DNA of 64,000 bases from NCBI RefSeq assembly GCF_001591545.1, contig NZ_BCVC01000006.1:1-64000 (forward strand), read 5' to 3'. Each line of letters opens with the position of its first letter. The stretch's first letter is position 1. Of this stretch, positions 30,453 through 41,097 are shown one piece after another. Under the pieces are notes generated by a model. That model was not told where the DNA came from. It did not search any database and was given only the letters and a program-made list of their open reading frames with translations. The stretch is from Lederbergia lenta NBRC 16444 (lineage in GTDB: Bacteria > Bacillota > Bacilli > Bacillales > Bacillaceae_C). A program made the position numbers and the translations under genes.

Positions 30453-30965
30453 ATGATGAACCGAGTTGTATTAGTAGGACGATTAACAAAAGACCCGGAT
30501 TTGCGCTATACACCAAATGGTGTAGCAGTAGCAAATTTTACGTTAGCAGTTAACCGCACCTTTACAAATCAACAGGGGGAGCGGGAAGCTGACTTCATAA
30601 ATTGTGTGATTTGGCGTAAACCGGCAGAAAACGTTGCTAACTATTTGAAAAAGGGTAGTCTTGCAGGTGTTGACGGTCGTATCCAAACGCGTAACTTTGA
30701 AGGCCAGGACGGTAAACGTGTGTATATCACGGAAGTAATGGCAGATAGTGTTCAATTTCTTGAACCTAGAAGCGCGGCTGGATCGCAAGAACGCGGTGGT
30801 AACTTTGGAGGAAACCAATATGGTGGAGAACAAAGAGGCCAAGAGAACCCTTATGGGCAAAATCAGAATCAACGTAGTAATCAAAGTTTTACTAGAACGA
30901 ATGAAGATCCTTTCTCAAATGATGGACAACCAATTGACATCTCTGATGACGATCTTCCATTCTAA
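30453..30965 (+). CDS. ssb: Single-stranded DNA-binding protein
   Basis: SSB coats single-stranded DNA during replication and docks repair proteins through its C-terminal tip. The OB-fold covers about residues 1-105 ([19 protein letters not shown]). A Gly/Asn/Gln-rich linker follows, and the protein ends in the docking peptide [10 protein letters not shown] choose ATG 30453 (170 residues) behind AGAGGTTG; a TTG at 30444 overlaps that site. It lies between rpsF and rpsR. Confidence 0.97.
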   Translation: MMNRVVLVGRLTKDPDLRYTPNGVAVANFTLAVNRTFTNQQGEREADFINCVIWRKPAENVANYLKKGSLAGVDGRIQTRNFEGQDGKRVYITEVMADSVQFLEPRSAAGSQERGGNFGGNQYGGEQRGQENPYGQNQNQRSNQSFTRTNEDPFSNDGQPIDISDDDLPF

Positions 30966-31077
30966 ATTTGACACATATATGACAGTTCGACAATTATAAA
31001 ACAATTTATTGTCTGGTAAGGTTTTTAGTACTGAGATAAACTGTCTTGTAATTTCGAAGGACTTAAGTAAAAGATAA

Positions 31078-31329
<252 letters not shown>

Positions 31330-31340
31330 TAATGCTTTCG

Positions 31341-31381
31341 AAAGCACAACATGGTCTCATACAACCTGTTGTGCTTTTTTG
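31341..31381 (+). terminator. Terminator after rpsR
   Basis: AAAGCACAACA with TGTTGTGCTTT around a 14-base loop and a run of six T. It closes the rpsF operon. Confidence 0.88.
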
Positions 31382-31463
31382 TTTACAAAAAGTTATGTAG
31401 GGGGAAACAGGCATAGTAGTTTTATGGGTGTAATTGAAAAAAATGGTTTTGTTTACACTTAGT

Positions 31464-31490
31464 TAAACATTCATTAATTTTTGCCGAAAC
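31464..31490 (+). promoter_or_regulatory. Sigma-D promoter of the chemoreceptor gene
   Basis: TAAA (31464-31467), exactly 15 bases, then GCCGAAAC (31483-31490). The sigma-D consensus is TAAA-N15-GCCGATAT, so this matches in spacing and 10 of 12 positions. It lies 35 bases before the chemoreceptor ATG. Sigma-D drives motility and chemotaxis genes. Confidence 0.82.
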
Positions 31491-31524
31491 ATATATTGTG
31501 AGTGAATATATGGGAGGGGCAAAA

Positions 31525-33528
31525 ATGTCCATGTTTAAGTCAGTTAAGACAAAAATTATTGTTACGGTGTTTATTTTGATGATACTAATGGCAACAACCA
31601 TTATTATGATTAGTGGCCAACAGAATAAAAAAAGTACAGAGGCGAATTTGATTAAACAAAGTGAAGAAATGGTAGGAGAACTAAATAACTCTATTCAATA
31701 CTTCCTTGGTCAATATGAGCGAAGTTTAGAACAGGCATCTAACTCGGCAACATTAAGAGAATATGCTGTAAACACTTTAAATGATCCGAAGCAAGAGAAG
31801 TTATTTATAGGAGAATTGGAAGATATGTTTAGTCAGTATATTGATACATATAAAGAATCATCCTCTGTATTTTTATCACTGCCTAATAAGCATACGAGGA
31901 TTATCCCATATGCAGATATGAGTGATCTTGATCCACTGACTAGAACGTGGTATCAAATAGCAATGGAAAATACAGCACAAGTTAATTGGACTAGCCCCTA
32001 CATTGATAAGGCAACGGGGGATTTCGTAATTACTGCGTCGAAAGCAGTAGTAGCTGATGACAAAGTTGTTGGTGTTACTGGTGTGGATATTAACCTAAAC
32101 ACATTGACGGAGAAAATTTCTGCTAATAATCTTGCTTATGGCGGATATCCGTTTATATTTGATGCGGAAGGAATGGCTGTCGCCTATCCGGTAAATAAAG
32201 GGGAAAACTTGACTAATCTACGTTTTATTGCAGATATGTACGGTGAACAAGAATCGGGTGAAATTGAGTATGAACTTGATGGTCAGAATAGAATAAATAT
32301 TTTTCAAACCACACCGGATTTTGGTTGGAAAATTGGTGCCTCATACGATAAAAAAGAAATTGATAAAATAGTGACTGCAACTCAAACAAAATTAATCTGG
32401 GTTATGCTTATTTCTGAAATCATTACTTTTTTCGTATTATATATTTTAATATCTAGGCTTATTAAACCATTAGACAAATTAAAGGCATCGATGGATATTG
32501 TATCTGAAGGAGATTTAACAGTCCGTTCAGATATCAAATCAAAAGATGAATTTGGCCAATTGGCAAATAACTTTAATTTAATGATGGATAATATGAAGAG
32601 CTTAATTACTATGGTTAATCATTCGGTTGGGAATGTCAGGGAGTCTGCTGAAAGTTTAAGTGCGGCATCAGAAGAAACAAATGCTGCTAGTGAAGAAATG
32701 GCAATTGCAGTGAATGAAATAGCGCAAGGTGCTTCAAGGTCCGCGGAAGATGCAGAACAGGTTAGTGAGAATTCTCATTTATTAGGCGCTCAACTTAATG
32801 AAATTAATGAGAAAACAACAAATATGGCAGAAACAGCTAATCAAGTGAATGAAATGAATACGATTGGCCAAGAACAAATGCAACAGTTAAAAGCATCTTT
32901 CAATGATTGGAAAGGTAATTTACAGACAATGTCGACTGCGGTTGGTCAGTTGAATCATAAGGTACATGCCATTGGCATTGTAATGGAAACGATAACTGAA
33001 ATATCATCACAAACAAACTTACTTGCTTTGAATGCTAGTATTGAGGCTGCCAGAGCAGGGGAGCAAGGAAAAGGGTTTGCTGTAGTCGCAGAAGAAGTGC
33101 GCAAATTAGCTGAGCAATCAGCTCGCTCAACTGAAGAAGTTAAAAATACAGTTCAAGAACTACAATCTGGTTCACAACAAGTTTCCAAGCAAATGCTTGA
33201 AACAAGTGAGAATTTCCAACAACAAGAAACTGTAGTGGAAAATACAGAGGTGACTTTTGGAGAGATTTCTAAATTACTTCAGGAAATGCAAACATCCATT
33301 GATTTAGTATTTAGTGAAGTCCAAAGAGTAAATTCATACAAAGAAGAAGTAGATAATACAATTCAAACAATGGCTGCTACTTCTGAGGAAACAGCGGCTG
33401 CTTGTGAACAAGTTAGTGCTTCAACAGATGAACAATTACGTGCCATCCAATCAGTTGCTAAATCCGCGGAGCAGCTTACAGATCTGAGTCATGAATTGCA
33501 TGATTCGATCAATCACTTTAAAATATAA
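31525..33528 (+). CDS. Methyl-accepting chemotaxis protein (dCache type)
   Basis: A 667-residue membrane chemoreceptor that signals through CheA/CheW to the flagellar motor. It has membrane helix 1 (about 6-28), an extracellular double-Cache domain (about 35-275; [26 protein letters not shown]), membrane helix 2 (about 288-308), HAMP and the methyl-accepting coiled coil. The hairpin tip reads [31 protein letters not shown] in family form. I choose ATG 31525 behind GGGAGGGGC. The Arg, Trp, Tyr and Asp of the Cache amino-acid motif are present but the first Tyr is Leu, so an amino-acid ligand is possible, not certain. Confidence 0.94.
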   Translation: MSMFKSVKTKIIVTVFILMILMATTIIMISGQQNKKSTEANLIKQSEEMVGELNNSIQYFLGQYERSLEQASNSATLREYAVNTLNDPKQEKLFIGELEDMFSQYIDTYKESSSVFLSLPNKHTRIIPYADMSDLDPLTRTWYQIAMENTAQVNWTSPYIDKATGDFVITASKAVVADDKVVGVTGVDINLNTLTEKISANNLAYGGYPFIFDAEGMAVAYPVNKGENLTNLRFIADMYGEQESGEIEYELDGQNRINIFQTTPDFGWKIGASYDKKEIDKIVTATQTKLIWVMLISEIITFFVLYILISRLIKPLDKLKASMDIVSEGDLTVRSDIKSKDEFGQLANNFNLMMDNMKSLITMVNHSVGNVRESAESLSAASEETNAASEEMAIAVNEIAQGASRSAEDAEQVSENSHLLGAQLNEINEKTTNMAETANQVNEMNTIGQEQMQQLKASFNDWKGNLQTMSTAVGQLNHKVHAIGIVMETITEISSQTNLLALNASIEAARAGEQGKGFAVVAEEVRKLAEQSARSTEEVKNTVQELQSGSQQVSKQMLETSENFQQQETVVENTEVTFGEISKLLQEMQTSIDLVFSEVQRVNSYKEEVDNTIQTMAATSEETAAACEQVSASTDEQLRAIQSVAKSAEQLTDLSHELHDSINHFKI

Positions 33529-33539
33529 ACGATACAATG

Positions 33540-33572
33540 AGAGATGTTTCTACTTTTGAAACATCTCTTTTG
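33540..33572 (+). terminator. Terminator after the chemoreceptor gene
   Basis: GAGATGTTTC, a seven-base loop, GAAACATCTC, then TTTT. Confidence 0.85.
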
Positions 33573-33667
33573 TTTTATCTTAGATAATCGTACTGCGGTA
33601 AAGTTGAACGTTGGGCAAATCATCGGTAAAATAGAAAAGGTATATATAAGCTAGAAGAGGTGTAAAA

Positions 33668-34606
33668 GTGAAAAATACCCGAATGTTAACAGAAGGGGCA
33701 TTGATGCTGGCAATATTTGCCGTGTTACTGTTTATCTCCTTATTTGTGCCGATAGTAATGATTGTCACTCAGTTTTTTTTAATCCTACCATTTCTATTGT
33801 ACAGCGCTAAGTATCCTTTGAAAAATACAGCGATTCTAGTGATTGGGGCGGTGTTCATTACCCTTTTGATTGGAAATATTATAATGGTGCCAATTGCCAT
33901 TATATTTGGTACGACTGGTATGGTTATGGGATATGGAATCAGAACTGGTAAAAGTAAATTAATTATTTATTTAGCTTCGAGCATAACATTTCTCATAAAT
34001 ATAGTGCTGTTGTTTGTGATAGCCTCTGTATTCTTTTCTGTGAACTTTATCGATGAGATTGCTCAAATATTTAAATCGTCTTTGGATCAATATACAGCCG
34101 CCTTGCAATCATTTGGACAAAATCCACCAGAAAAGTTGCAAGAACAAATGAACGAAATGCTTAGCTTAATGAGTTCGATGGCTCCAATATTCTTTATTGC
34201 TATGGCCTTCTCCACAGTAATACTATTGATTATTATTAATTTTCCAATTGCTAAACGATTAGGTATACCGGTACCTAAATTTGGCCCATTTCGAGAATTG
34301 AAAGTATCAAAAAGTATTTTGTGGTATTATTTAGCCGCTTTGATTTTGACGCTTCTCGTTAACCCAGAGCCTGGAACATATATGTATATGGTATTAATAA
34401 ACGGCGCCTTTATTTTACAAGTGTTATTAGTTATTCAAGGCCTGGCTTTTATCTTTTTCTATAGCCATTTGAAAAAATGGCCAATAGTATTACCTGTGTT
34501 AGCAGTGATTTTCACCTTTATTCTGCCGATCTTCCTTTCTATCGTAAGAATGTTAGGTATAATTGATATAGGATTTAATCTAAGAGGTTACCTTGAAAAA
34601 AAATGA
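33668..34606 (+). CDS. yybS: YybS family membrane protein (DUF2232)
   Basis: A 312-residue integral membrane protein of the YybS/DUF2232 family with about eight membrane segments, related to the substrate-binding parts of ECF-type transporters. Its function is unknown, but it almost always precedes gdpP in Bacillales, as here, where the two overlap in the ribosome binding region. The start is GTG 33668 behind GAAGAGGTG. Confidence 0.9.
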   Translation: MKNTRMLTEGALMLAIFAVLLFISLFVPIVMIVTQFFLILPFLLYSAKYPLKNTAILVIGAVFITLLIGNIIMVPIAIIFGTTGMVMGYGIRTGKSKLIIYLASSITFLINIVLLFVIASVFFSVNFIDEIAQIFKSSLDQYTAALQSFGQNPPEKLQEQMNEMLSLMSSMAPIFFIAMAFSTVILLIIINFPIAKRLGIPVPKFGPFRELKVSKSILWYYLAALILTLLVNPEPGTYMYMVLINGAFILQVLLVIQGLAFIFFYSHLKKWPIVLPVLAVIFTFILPIFLSIVRMLGIIDIGFNLRGYLEKK

Positions 34607-34622
34607 TGAAGGAGTTGAAAGT

Positions 34623-36596
34623 ATGCCTTCTTATGTAAAATCGCGAAGGATGCGCTATCCTTTATATATCATATTGACGGTGTCAGCTGCTCTTCTCGTC
34701 TATGTTGGCTTTAAATATTGGTGGCTAGCTATAATTGGAGCTTTCATACTTATAGCATTAACCATTGCCGCTATTAAAATTGAGAACGATATGGTTAAAT
34801 CTGTAGAAGAGCATATCTCGACTTTATCGTATAGAGTAAAAAAGGTCGGCGAAGAAGCACTGATGGAAATGCCAATTGGAATTATGCTCATTAATGATGA
34901 TTATTATATTGAATGGACAAATCCATTTATGGCGTCGTGTTTTAATGAAAATACCCTCGTTGGTCGGTCTTTATATGATGTAGGAGAACCAATTCTTCCG
35001 ATTATAAAACAGGAAATTGAATCTGAAACTGTTACTTTAAATGAAAGAAAGTTCCGGGTATATTTTAAACCGGAAGAACGTCTTTTATATTTCTTTGATG
35101 TAACAGAGCAAATTGAAACAGTAAGGCGTTATGAAATGGAACGCAATGTCATTGCGATTATTTATTTAGACAATTATGATGATGCTACACAAGGGATGGA
35201 TGATCAATCAAGAAGTGAATTAAATAGTACTGTAACCTCCATTTTAAATAACTGGGCACTAGATCATGGCATTTTCCTGAAAAGGACATCATCAGATCGG
35301 TTTGTTACATTATTTAATGAGCAAATCTTGCGTGAGCTAGAAAAAGATAAGTTTTCTATTTTGGATGTAGTCCGTGAAAATACAGTGAAACAGAATATCT
35401 CGTTAACATTAAGTATAGGAGTAGGATTAGGGGTTTCCTCACTTCCAGAACTCGGTACATTAGCTCAATCAAGCCTGGATCTAGCTTTAGGGCGTGGAGG
35501 AGACCAGGTTGCAATGAAACTGCCTAATGGAAAGCTGAAATTTTATGGTGGTAAAACAAACCCAATGGAAAAGCGTACGAGGGTTAGAGCACGAGTGATT
35601 TCTCATGCTTTAAAAGAATTAATGATTGAGAGCGATAAGGTAATCGTGATGGGTCATAAATTCCCTGATATGGATGCTATTGGAGCATCTATTGGTATTC
35701 GAAAAGCAGCTGAGATGAATCAACGTGAAGGCTATATTGTGGTTGATTTCTCGGAACTTGATATTAGCGTGAAGAGGCTAATTGAAGAAATGAAAGGTTA
35801 TCCCGAGCTATACTCTTGGTTAATTACACCAGAGGAGGCAATGGAATTGATGACGGATAATACACTTCTAGTTGTGGTAGATACGCATAAACCATCACTC
35901 GTGATTGAAGAAAAGCTTTTGGGTAAAACGGACCGGATTGTCGTCATCGATCACCATCGTCGAAGTGAAGACTTTATAAAAAAACCACTGCTCGTTTATA
36001 TGGAACCATATGCTTCATCAACAGCTGAACTTGTAACAGAGTTACTTGAATATCAACCAAAAGGCGAGAAAATAAATACGCTTGAAGCAACAGCGTTATT
36101 ATCGGGTATTATTGTAGATACAAAGAGTTTTACATTGAGAACAGGATCTAGAACATTTGATGCAGCATCTTATTTACGAGCGCTTGGTGCTGATACGGTA
36201 ATGGTACAAAGATTCTTAAAAGAAGACGTTGAGACATATATAAAGCGCTCTAAGTTAATTGAAACAGTAGAGTTTTACAATGTAGGCATCGCTATTGCAA
36301 CTGGGACAGAGGATGAAGTTTATAACCCTGTTGTTACTGCACAAGCCGCTGATGCGTTGCTGACAATGGATGGAGTTTCCGCATCATTTGTTATTTCTAA
36401 GCGGGAAGATGATATAGTAGGTATTAGTGCTCGATCGCTAGGAGAGGTTAATGTTCAAGTGATTATGGAAGCACTTGGAGGTGGCGGACATTTATCTAAT
36501 GCCGCTGTCCAAATACAAGGAATGAAAGTAATTGAAGTAGAGTTAAAATTAAAACAAACATTAGATGATTATTTGGAAGGGAGTCAGGAATCATGA
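34623..36596 (+). CDS. gdpP: Cyclic-di-AMP phosphodiesterase GdpP
   Basis: GdpP degrades the essential second messenger c-di-AMP, which controls potassium and osmotic balance and cell-wall integrity. The 657-residue protein has two N-terminal membrane helices (about 10-55), a degenerate PAS domain ([16 protein letters not shown]), a degenerate GGDEF domain ([11 protein letters not shown]) and the DHH/DHHA1 phosphodiesterase ([30 protein letters not shown]). I choose ATG 34623, as in the family, behind AAGGAG. Its stop overlaps rplI by four bases. Confidence 0.96.
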   Translation: MPSYVKSRRMRYPLYIILTVSAALLVYVGFKYWWLAIIGAFILIALTIAAIKIENDMVKSVEEHISTLSYRVKKVGEEALMEMPIGIMLINDDYYIEWTNPFMASCFNENTLVGRSLYDVGEPILPIIKQEIESETVTLNERKFRVYFKPEERLLYFFDVTEQIETVRRYEMERNVIAIIYLDNYDDATQGMDDQSRSELNSTVTSILNNWALDHGIFLKRTSSDRFVTLFNEQILRELEKDKFSILDVVRENTVKQNISLTLSIGVGLGVSSLPELGTLAQSSLDLALGRGGDQVAMKLPNGKLKFYGGKTNPMEKRTRVRARVISHALKELMIESDKVIVMGHKFPDMDAIGASIGIRKAAEMNQREGYIVVDFSELDISVKRLIEEMKGYPELYSWLITPEEAMELMTDNTLLVVVDTHKPSLVIEEKLLGKTDRIVVIDHHRRSEDFIKKPLLVYMEPYASSTAELVTELLEYQPKGEKINTLEATALLSGIIVDTKSFTLRTGSRTFDAASYLRALGADTVMVQRFLKEDVETYIKRSKLIETVEFYNVGIAIATGTEDEVYNPVVTAQAADALLTMDGVSASFVISKREDDIVGISARSLGEVNVQVIMEALGGGGHLSNAAVQIQGMKVIEVELKLKQTLDDYLEGSQES

Positions 36597-37042
36597 AAGT
36601 TATTTTCTTAAAAGATGTTAAAGGTAGAGGAAAAAAAGGGGAAGTAAAAGATGTAGCTGTAGGTTATGCACAGAACTTTTTGATTAAACAAGGGCTTGCG
36701 GTAGAGGCGACGCCTGGAAATATGAAATCTTTAGATAATCAAAAGAAAAAAGAGCAACAGGCAGCAGCAGAAGAAGTAACAGAAGCGAAGCAATTGAAGG
36801 AAAAGATTGAAAGTCTGACAGTAGAATTAACAGCTAAATCTGGTGAAGGTGGGCGTTTATTCGGCTCAATTACAAGTAAGCAAATCGCAGATGAGCTCAA
36901 AAAAACACATAAAATTAAAGTAGATAAAAGAAAAATTGTTCTAGATGACGCTATCCGTTCATTGGGTGTTACGAAGGTTCCTCTAAAACTTCATCAAGAT
37001 GTTACTGCAACAGTAGATGTACATGTAAAAGAAGGAAACTAA
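36593..37042 (+). CDS. rplI: 50S ribosomal protein L9
   Basis: L9 has two globular domains joined by a long helix. The 149-residue product begins [20 protein letters not shown] and shows [13 protein letters not shown], the charged connecting helix (about 40-80) and the [10 protein letters not shown]-terminal domain. ATG 36593 overlaps the gdpP stop (ATGA), so translation is coupled. Confidence 0.97.
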   Translation: MKVIFLKDVKGRGKKGEVKDVAVGYAQNFLIKQGLAVEATPGNMKSLDNQKKKEQQAAAEEVTEAKQLKEKIESLTVELTAKSGEGGRLFGSITSKQIADELKKTHKIKVDKRKIVLDDAIRSLGVTKVPLKLHQDVTATVDVHVKEGN

Positions 37043-37094
37043 AGATTTTATAACTTAATAAGCAGATTCCATGATAGAATAGAGTTAACAAATG

Positions 37095-37128
37095 AAATGT
37101 GATACGGTTCAGGCCGGTCACATTTTTT
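37095..37128 (+). terminator. Terminator after rplI
   Basis: AAATGTGA with TCACATTT and an inner CGG/CCG pair around TTCAGG, then a T run. Confidence 0.8.
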
Positions 37129-37153
37129 ATATGGGGCTCGTAAAATGCGGGTC

Positions 37154-37195
37154 ACATCGGCAAGCTAATACGATGTATGCCCCTTTAGCCGATGT
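37154..37195. repeat. Inverted repeat before dnaC
   Basis: ACATCGGC (37154-37161) and GCCGATGT (37188-37195), a perfect 8-base inverted repeat with a 26-base interior, about 30 bases before dnaC. There is no T run, so it is not a clear terminator; it may be an operator or an mRNA structure. Confidence 0.4.
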
Positions 37196-37224
37196 TCCTT
37201 GAGCAATAGCGGAGGTGGAATAGT

Positions 37225-38586
37225 ATGAGTGATATGCTGGATCGAACACCGCCTCAAAATATAGAAGCGGAACAAGCAGTTATAGGTGCGATTTTTTTAG
37301 AACCAGCTGCTTTAATCCTTGCATCTGAGATACTTATACCGGAAGATTTTTATCGTAGTGCACATCAAAAGATATACGAAGTGATGTTAAGGCTGAATGA
37401 GATGGGAAAAGCTGTGGATTTAGTTACGGTCACAGAAGAACTATCAGCAGCCAAAATGCTAGAAGACGTTGGTGGAGTTTCTTATTTAAGTGAAATTTCA
37501 GTTTCTGTTCCAACAGCAGCCAATATTGGTTATTATGCTAGAATAGTTGAAGAAAAATCATTATTGCGCCGATTAATTAGAACGGCTACTAATATAGCAA
37601 CAGATGGCTTTACTCGAGAAGACGAGGTAAATGAACTTCTTGATGAAGCGGAAAAGCAAATCATGGAAGTCGCTCAACGTAAAAACTCAGGAGCCTTTCA
37701 TAATATTAAAGATGTACTTGTTCGTGCATATGATAATATAGAACTTTTGCATAATCAAAAGGGAGACGTAACCGGTATTCCAACTGGATTTAGCGAACTT
37801 GACCGAATGACAGCTGGTTTTCAGCGAAACGACTTAATTATCGTTGCTGCACGTCCATCTGTTGGTAAAACGGCATTTGCGCTTAATATTGCACAAAACG
37901 TTGGGACGAAAACGGGAGAAAACGTTGCGATTTTCAGTTTGGAAATGGGGGCAGAGCAGCTTGTGATGAGGATGCTTTGCGCCGAAGGTAATATCGATGC
38001 CCAAAACCTAAGAACTGGGTCCTTGACAGATGATGACTGGAAAAAGTTAACGATGGCAATGGGAAGTCTATCTAATTCGGGTATTTTCATAGATGATACA
38101 CCAGGTATTAGAATTGGAGAAATTCGTTCTAAGTGTAGACGTTTGAAGCAAGAGCACGGTCTTGGAATGATTCTAATCGATTATTTACAACTCATCCAAG
38201 GTAGTGGAAATTCTAAAGAGAACCGTCAACAAGAGGTTTCAGAAATTTCCCGTATGTTAAAAGGATTAGCTCGTGAATTAGAAGTGCCTGTTATCGCGCT
38301 CTCTCAGCTTTCCCGTGGTGTGGAGCAACGCCAGGATAAACGGCCAATGATGTCGGATATTCGTGAGTCAGGAAGTATTGAGCAGGATGCGGATATCGTT
38401 GCGTTTCTTTATCGTGACGACTATTACGACCAGGAATCAGAGAATAAAAACATTATTGAAATCATTATTGCGAAACAGCGTAATGGTCCAGTTGGCACTG
38501 TGTCGCTCGCATTCGTAAAAGAATATAATAAATTCGTTAATCTTGAATATAGATATGATGATTCTGCCGTTCCTTCGGGGGCTTAA
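37225..38586 (+). CDS. dnaC: Replicative DNA helicase (DnaB type; DnaC in Bacillus)
   Basis: The hexameric helicase of the replication fork, called DnaC in B. subtilis and DnaB elsewhere. The 453-residue protein has an N-terminal domain beginning PPQNIEAEQAVIGAIFL, then a RecA-like core with Walker A ARPSVGKTAFALN (near 210), ILIDYLQLIQG (Walker B) and LSQLSRGVEQR. There is no intein insertion. ATG 37225 follows GGAGGTGG. In B. subtilis purA follows; here an accessory region does. Confidence 0.97.
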   Translation: MSDMLDRTPPQNIEAEQAVIGAIFLEPAALILASEILIPEDFYRSAHQKIYEVMLRLNEMGKAVDLVTVTEELSAAKMLEDVGGVSYLSEISVSVPTAANIGYYARIVEEKSLLRRLIRTATNIATDGFTREDEVNELLDEAEKQIMEVAQRKNSGAFHNIKDVLVRAYDNIELLHNQKGDVTGIPTGFSELDRMTAGFQRNDLIIVAARPSVGKTAFALNIAQNVGTKTGENVAIFSLEMGAEQLVMRMLCAEGNIDAQNLRTGSLTDDDWKKLTMAMGSLSNSGIFIDDTPGIRIGEIRSKCRRLKQEHGLGMILIDYLQLIQGSGNSKENRQQEVSEISRMLKGLARELEVPVIALSQLSRGVEQRQDKRPMMSDIRESGSIEQDADIVAFLYRDDYYDQESENKNIIEIIIAKQRNGPVGTVSLAFVKEYNKFVNLEYRYDDSAVPSGA

Positions 38587-38628
38587 AGAATGGAAATATC
38601 TTAAACATTGAGGACCATGAAAATTCCT

Positions 38629-38655
38629 CCTTACGCTTCAATCAACTTGGTTTTC
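38629..38655. repeat. Truncated extragenic repeat, family B
   Basis: This 27-base segment differs at two positions from 47188-47214 (both contain CCTTACGCTTC and TTGGTTTTC). From memory it is the 3' end of a repeat common in Bacillus intergenic regions. Confidence 0.55.
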
Positions 38656-38693
38656 TTTTTGCCATAGTTGAGTTATCTTCTTACGAATTAGGA

Positions 38694-38906
38694 TTAGCTA
38701 ATTGATAATCTAGATGATACTGTGTGGAATAAGGCGAAAAGAGCAATTTTCATCCTATTCACATATGCAATTATCGCAACCTTATGATGCTTACTCTGAG
38801 GTTGCTTTTTTAATTGTTTTTTTGCACGCGGTGTATTCATTGACATCACCATGAAATAAAGGATTTCCTCCATCTTCTGTTGTGTTACGATAATTCCCAC
38901 TGACAT
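38694..38906 (-). pseudogene. Possible C-terminal remnant of an IS110-type transposase
   Basis: A 70-residue minus-strand frame. MEEILYFMVMSMNTPRAKKQ followed by HHKVAIIAYVNRMKIALFAL resembles the C-terminal end of IS110/IS116/IS902 transposases (small helical stretch, Lys-rich turn, then a xKVAxxAxxN helix). No upstream catalytic part can be read in any frame, and no insertion-sequence ends are visible. A chance frame across the dnaC terminator is the alternative. Confidence 0.3.
38776..38811 (+). terminator. Terminator downstream of dnaC
   Basis: GCAACCT with AGGTTGC around a 16-base interior, followed by six T. It lies about 190 bases after the dnaC stop. Confidence 0.7.
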
Positions 38907-39222
38907 GGTTTTTCAATTCTTCGAAACGACACAAGTACTTGAAAGTCCCCATATTCCTTTGTTAAATCGATTATTTTTCAATAAATTCTTTTTAAATAAA
39001 CAGTTCCACCATGTGCTTTGCATTATGTCCCAAGTGCTGTCACCGCACAACCCTAGCAATCTATCGGTGAATTTTAAAAAGCAGGGTGTTTTTCTAATCG
39101 TAAGACATCAAAAAGAGTATAAGTATTAACGATATGCATTATAAATACAGAAATACAAAAGTAATTTAAAATTTTTCACATAGATAAGTAGTAAACAAAC
39201 ACAGTAAAACGCTTTGTTTGTT
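38812..39222. other. Gene-free stretch between dnaC and the rhamnose operon
   Basis: No supported gene on either strand. Short frames here lack ribosome binding sites and family resemblance. It may be decayed mobile-element sequence linked to the remnant at 38694-38906. Confidence 0.4.
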
Positions 39223-39226
39223 TTTC

Positions 39227-39248
39227 TTTGTGTTGTTTTGTGTTGACT
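39227..39248 (+). promoter_or_regulatory. Candidate RhaR operator before rhaM
   Basis: TTTGTGTTGTTTTGTGTTG (39227-39245): two exact copies of TTTGTGTTG at a ten-base period. It runs into TTGACT (39243-39248), a good -35. The same element, with one change, precedes rhaEW. A -10-like TATACT lies at 39273-39278, but 24 bases away, longer than a normal spacer. Confidence 0.6.
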
Positions 39249-39289
39249 TAAAAGATAAATAGATTTAAAGTATATACTAACAACTTTGA

Positions 39290-39303
39290 TGTAAACGATA
39301 ACA
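39290..39303 (+). promoter_or_regulatory. CcpA cre site before rhaM
   Basis: TGTAAACGATAACA matches the cre consensus TGWAANCGNTNWCA at every position. It lies just downstream of the -10-like element and 43 bases before rhaM, where bound CcpA would block transcription when better sugars are present. Confidence 0.85.
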
Positions 39304-39345
39304 TTCGAGTTATCCATATAATACAAATAGGAAGGTTGGATGTAG

Positions 39346-39660
39346 ATGATTAGAAAAGCTTTTGTTATGACAGTTTATCCAGATAAACATGAGGAATATG
39401 AGAAACGTCATAATGAGATTTGGCCTGAGATGGTTGATGCATTACATCATCATGGGGCAAGTAATTATTCCATTTTTTTAGACAAAGAGACGAATCAACT
39501 TTTTGGTTATGTGGAGATCGAGAATGAAGAAAAGTGGAATAAGATGTCTGCTACAGATATTAATCAAAAGTGGTGGGACTTCATGAAGCCTGTAATGAAA
39601 ACGAATACAGATAATAGTCCGGTTTCTAAGAGCTTAAAGCAAGTTTTTCATATGGATTAA
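39346..39660 (+). CDS. rhaM: L-rhamnose mutarotase
   Basis: RhaM interconverts the alpha and beta anomers of L-rhamnose and so feeds the isomerase. The 104-residue protein has the family residues Tyr18 and His22 (EEYEKRHNEIWPEM) and the C-terminal WWDFMKPVM. ATG 39346 follows GGAAGG. It opens the operon rhaM-permease-rhaB-rhaA. Confidence 0.93.
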   Translation: MIRKAFVMTVYPDKHEEYEKRHNEIWPEMVDALHHHGASNYSIFLDKETNQLFGYVEIENEEKWNKMSATDINQKWWDFMKPVMKTNTDNSPVSKSLKQVFHMD

Positions 39661-39690
39661 CAGCGGTTGTGCTAGCAGGGGGGAACAGAA

Positions 39691-41016
39691 ATGACAAAGA
39701 AGAAATTTGGTGCAAAAAACGTAACTGGTTGGAAAGCAACGATTGCTATAGCGATGGCAAATTATATTGAAGCAGGTTCGATTATTGCTGCCGCAAGTAG
39801 TTTAACTCTTTGGCAGGCATATCTTAATATTGATAATATGGGCGTCGGTTTATTAAGCGCTCTAAGTGCAAACGCCTTTGGTGCTGCTATTGGAGCTTTA
39901 ATAGGTGGTCCATTAACGGATAAGTATGGGAGAAAGGTTATTTTTAACTATGATTTATTGGTTTATATGATTGGTGTTCTCTTAATTGCCCTTTCATTTA
40001 ATTTTCCAATGCTATTAATTGGAACTGTTATTACGGGAATTGCAGTTGGAGCGGGAGTGCCTGTTTCCTGGACATTTATTGCTGAGGAATCGCCAGAAGG
40101 AAAACGTGCCGCACATGTTGGTACGGCGCAGTTAGCTTGGTCAATTGGCCCAATGATTACATTCTTCTTAGCGGTATTATTAGCACCACTTGGATTACTG
40201 GGATCTAGAATTATCTTCCTTCATTTACTCATTATTGCCTTCATTACTTGGTATATAAGAAGAGGGATCGGCGAATCAAAAATGTGGGAAGAACAAAAGG
40301 AACAAGAGAAAAAAGAGCTTGCACAAGGTAAAATACAAGTAAGTGTATTAAAAGAACTATTTAAACTTAGACCTAACCGTCAATCTTTATTTTTACTTAT
40401 CGGTATTTACTTATTTTGGAATCTGACTTCAGGAGCTATGGGTTATTTCATGCCTTATATCTACGAAAATGTGGGTGGTATAAGTACACTACAAGCAAAT
40501 TTACTTCAGGCATTTTTATGGATGTTCACAGTAATAGCAACTTACTTTATTTTCATGAAGTTAGGAGATAAATACAGTAGGCGAATGATGTTTGGTATAG
40601 GAGCAGTGATGGGGGTCGTAGCTTGGATTATCTTAACCTTTATGCCAATGACCTGGCCAACACTCATTGCATTTGTTATTTTATGGGGATCAGCTGCCGG
40701 TATCGGAGCCCAAGCCTTTTATGCGTTATGGACAAGTGAATTATTCCCAACTCGCTATCGAGCTAGTGCACAAGGACTAATGTTTTTCTTGGTACGCACT
40801 GGTATTGCAATCTGGTCTTTCGTATTGCCAACAATAATGATGACTTTAGGATTTAAAATAGCAGGAATCGTCATGATTACCTTTTTAGTCATTCATGCAA
40901 TTATTGGAATTGCCCTAGCACCTAAAACACAAGGTAAATCACTAAAAGAAATCGAAGAAGAACGTTATGGTACTGAACAAGATACAGATGATGTACTAAT
41001 AAGCCATTCTAATTAG
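39691..41016 (+). CDS. MFS sugar permease, probably for L-rhamnose
   Basis: A 441-residue major facilitator with about twelve membrane segments. The sugar-porter-like loop motif GGPLTDKYGRKV (near residue 72) follows helix 2, and LGDKYSRRM is its counterpart in the second half. The family transports sugars or organic acids with protons; I infer rhamnose from its place between rhaM and rhaB. It is not related to E. coli RhaT. ATG 39691 follows a GGGGGGAA site. Confidence 0.88.
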   Translation: MTKKKFGAKNVTGWKATIAIAMANYIEAGSIIAAASSLTLWQAYLNIDNMGVGLLSALSANAFGAAIGALIGGPLTDKYGRKVIFNYDLLVYMIGVLLIALSFNFPMLLIGTVITGIAVGAGVPVSWTFIAEESPEGKRAAHVGTAQLAWSIGPMITFFLAVLLAPLGLLGSRIIFLHLLIIAFITWYIRRGIGESKMWEEQKEQEKKELAQGKIQVSVLKELFKLRPNRQSLFLLIGIYLFWNLTSGAMGYFMPYIYENVGGISTLQANLLQAFLWMFTVIATYFIFMKLGDKYSRRMMFGIGAVMGVVAWIILTFMPMTWPTLIAFVILWGSAAGIGAQAFYALWTSELFPTRYRASAQGLMFFLVRTGIAIWSFVLPTIMMTLGFKIAGIVMITFLVIHAIIGIALAPKTQGKSLKEIEEERYGTEQDTDDVLISHSN

Positions 41017-41097
41017 AGTAACCAATATGAATGTCTACAGTCTTGATGAAGTATAACAATGATATTTAGTAATAAAATGTTTTTGGGGGCTATTACG

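Noticed and set aside
38905-39129. 74-codon plus-strand frame after dnaC
   Set aside because: No ribosome binding site, no recognisable domain, and unusual Phe/His-rich composition of a non-coding strand.
39126-39326. 66-codon minus-strand frame in the rhaM promoter region
   Set aside because: It covers the operator, promoter and cre of the rhamnose operon and has no ribosome binding site.
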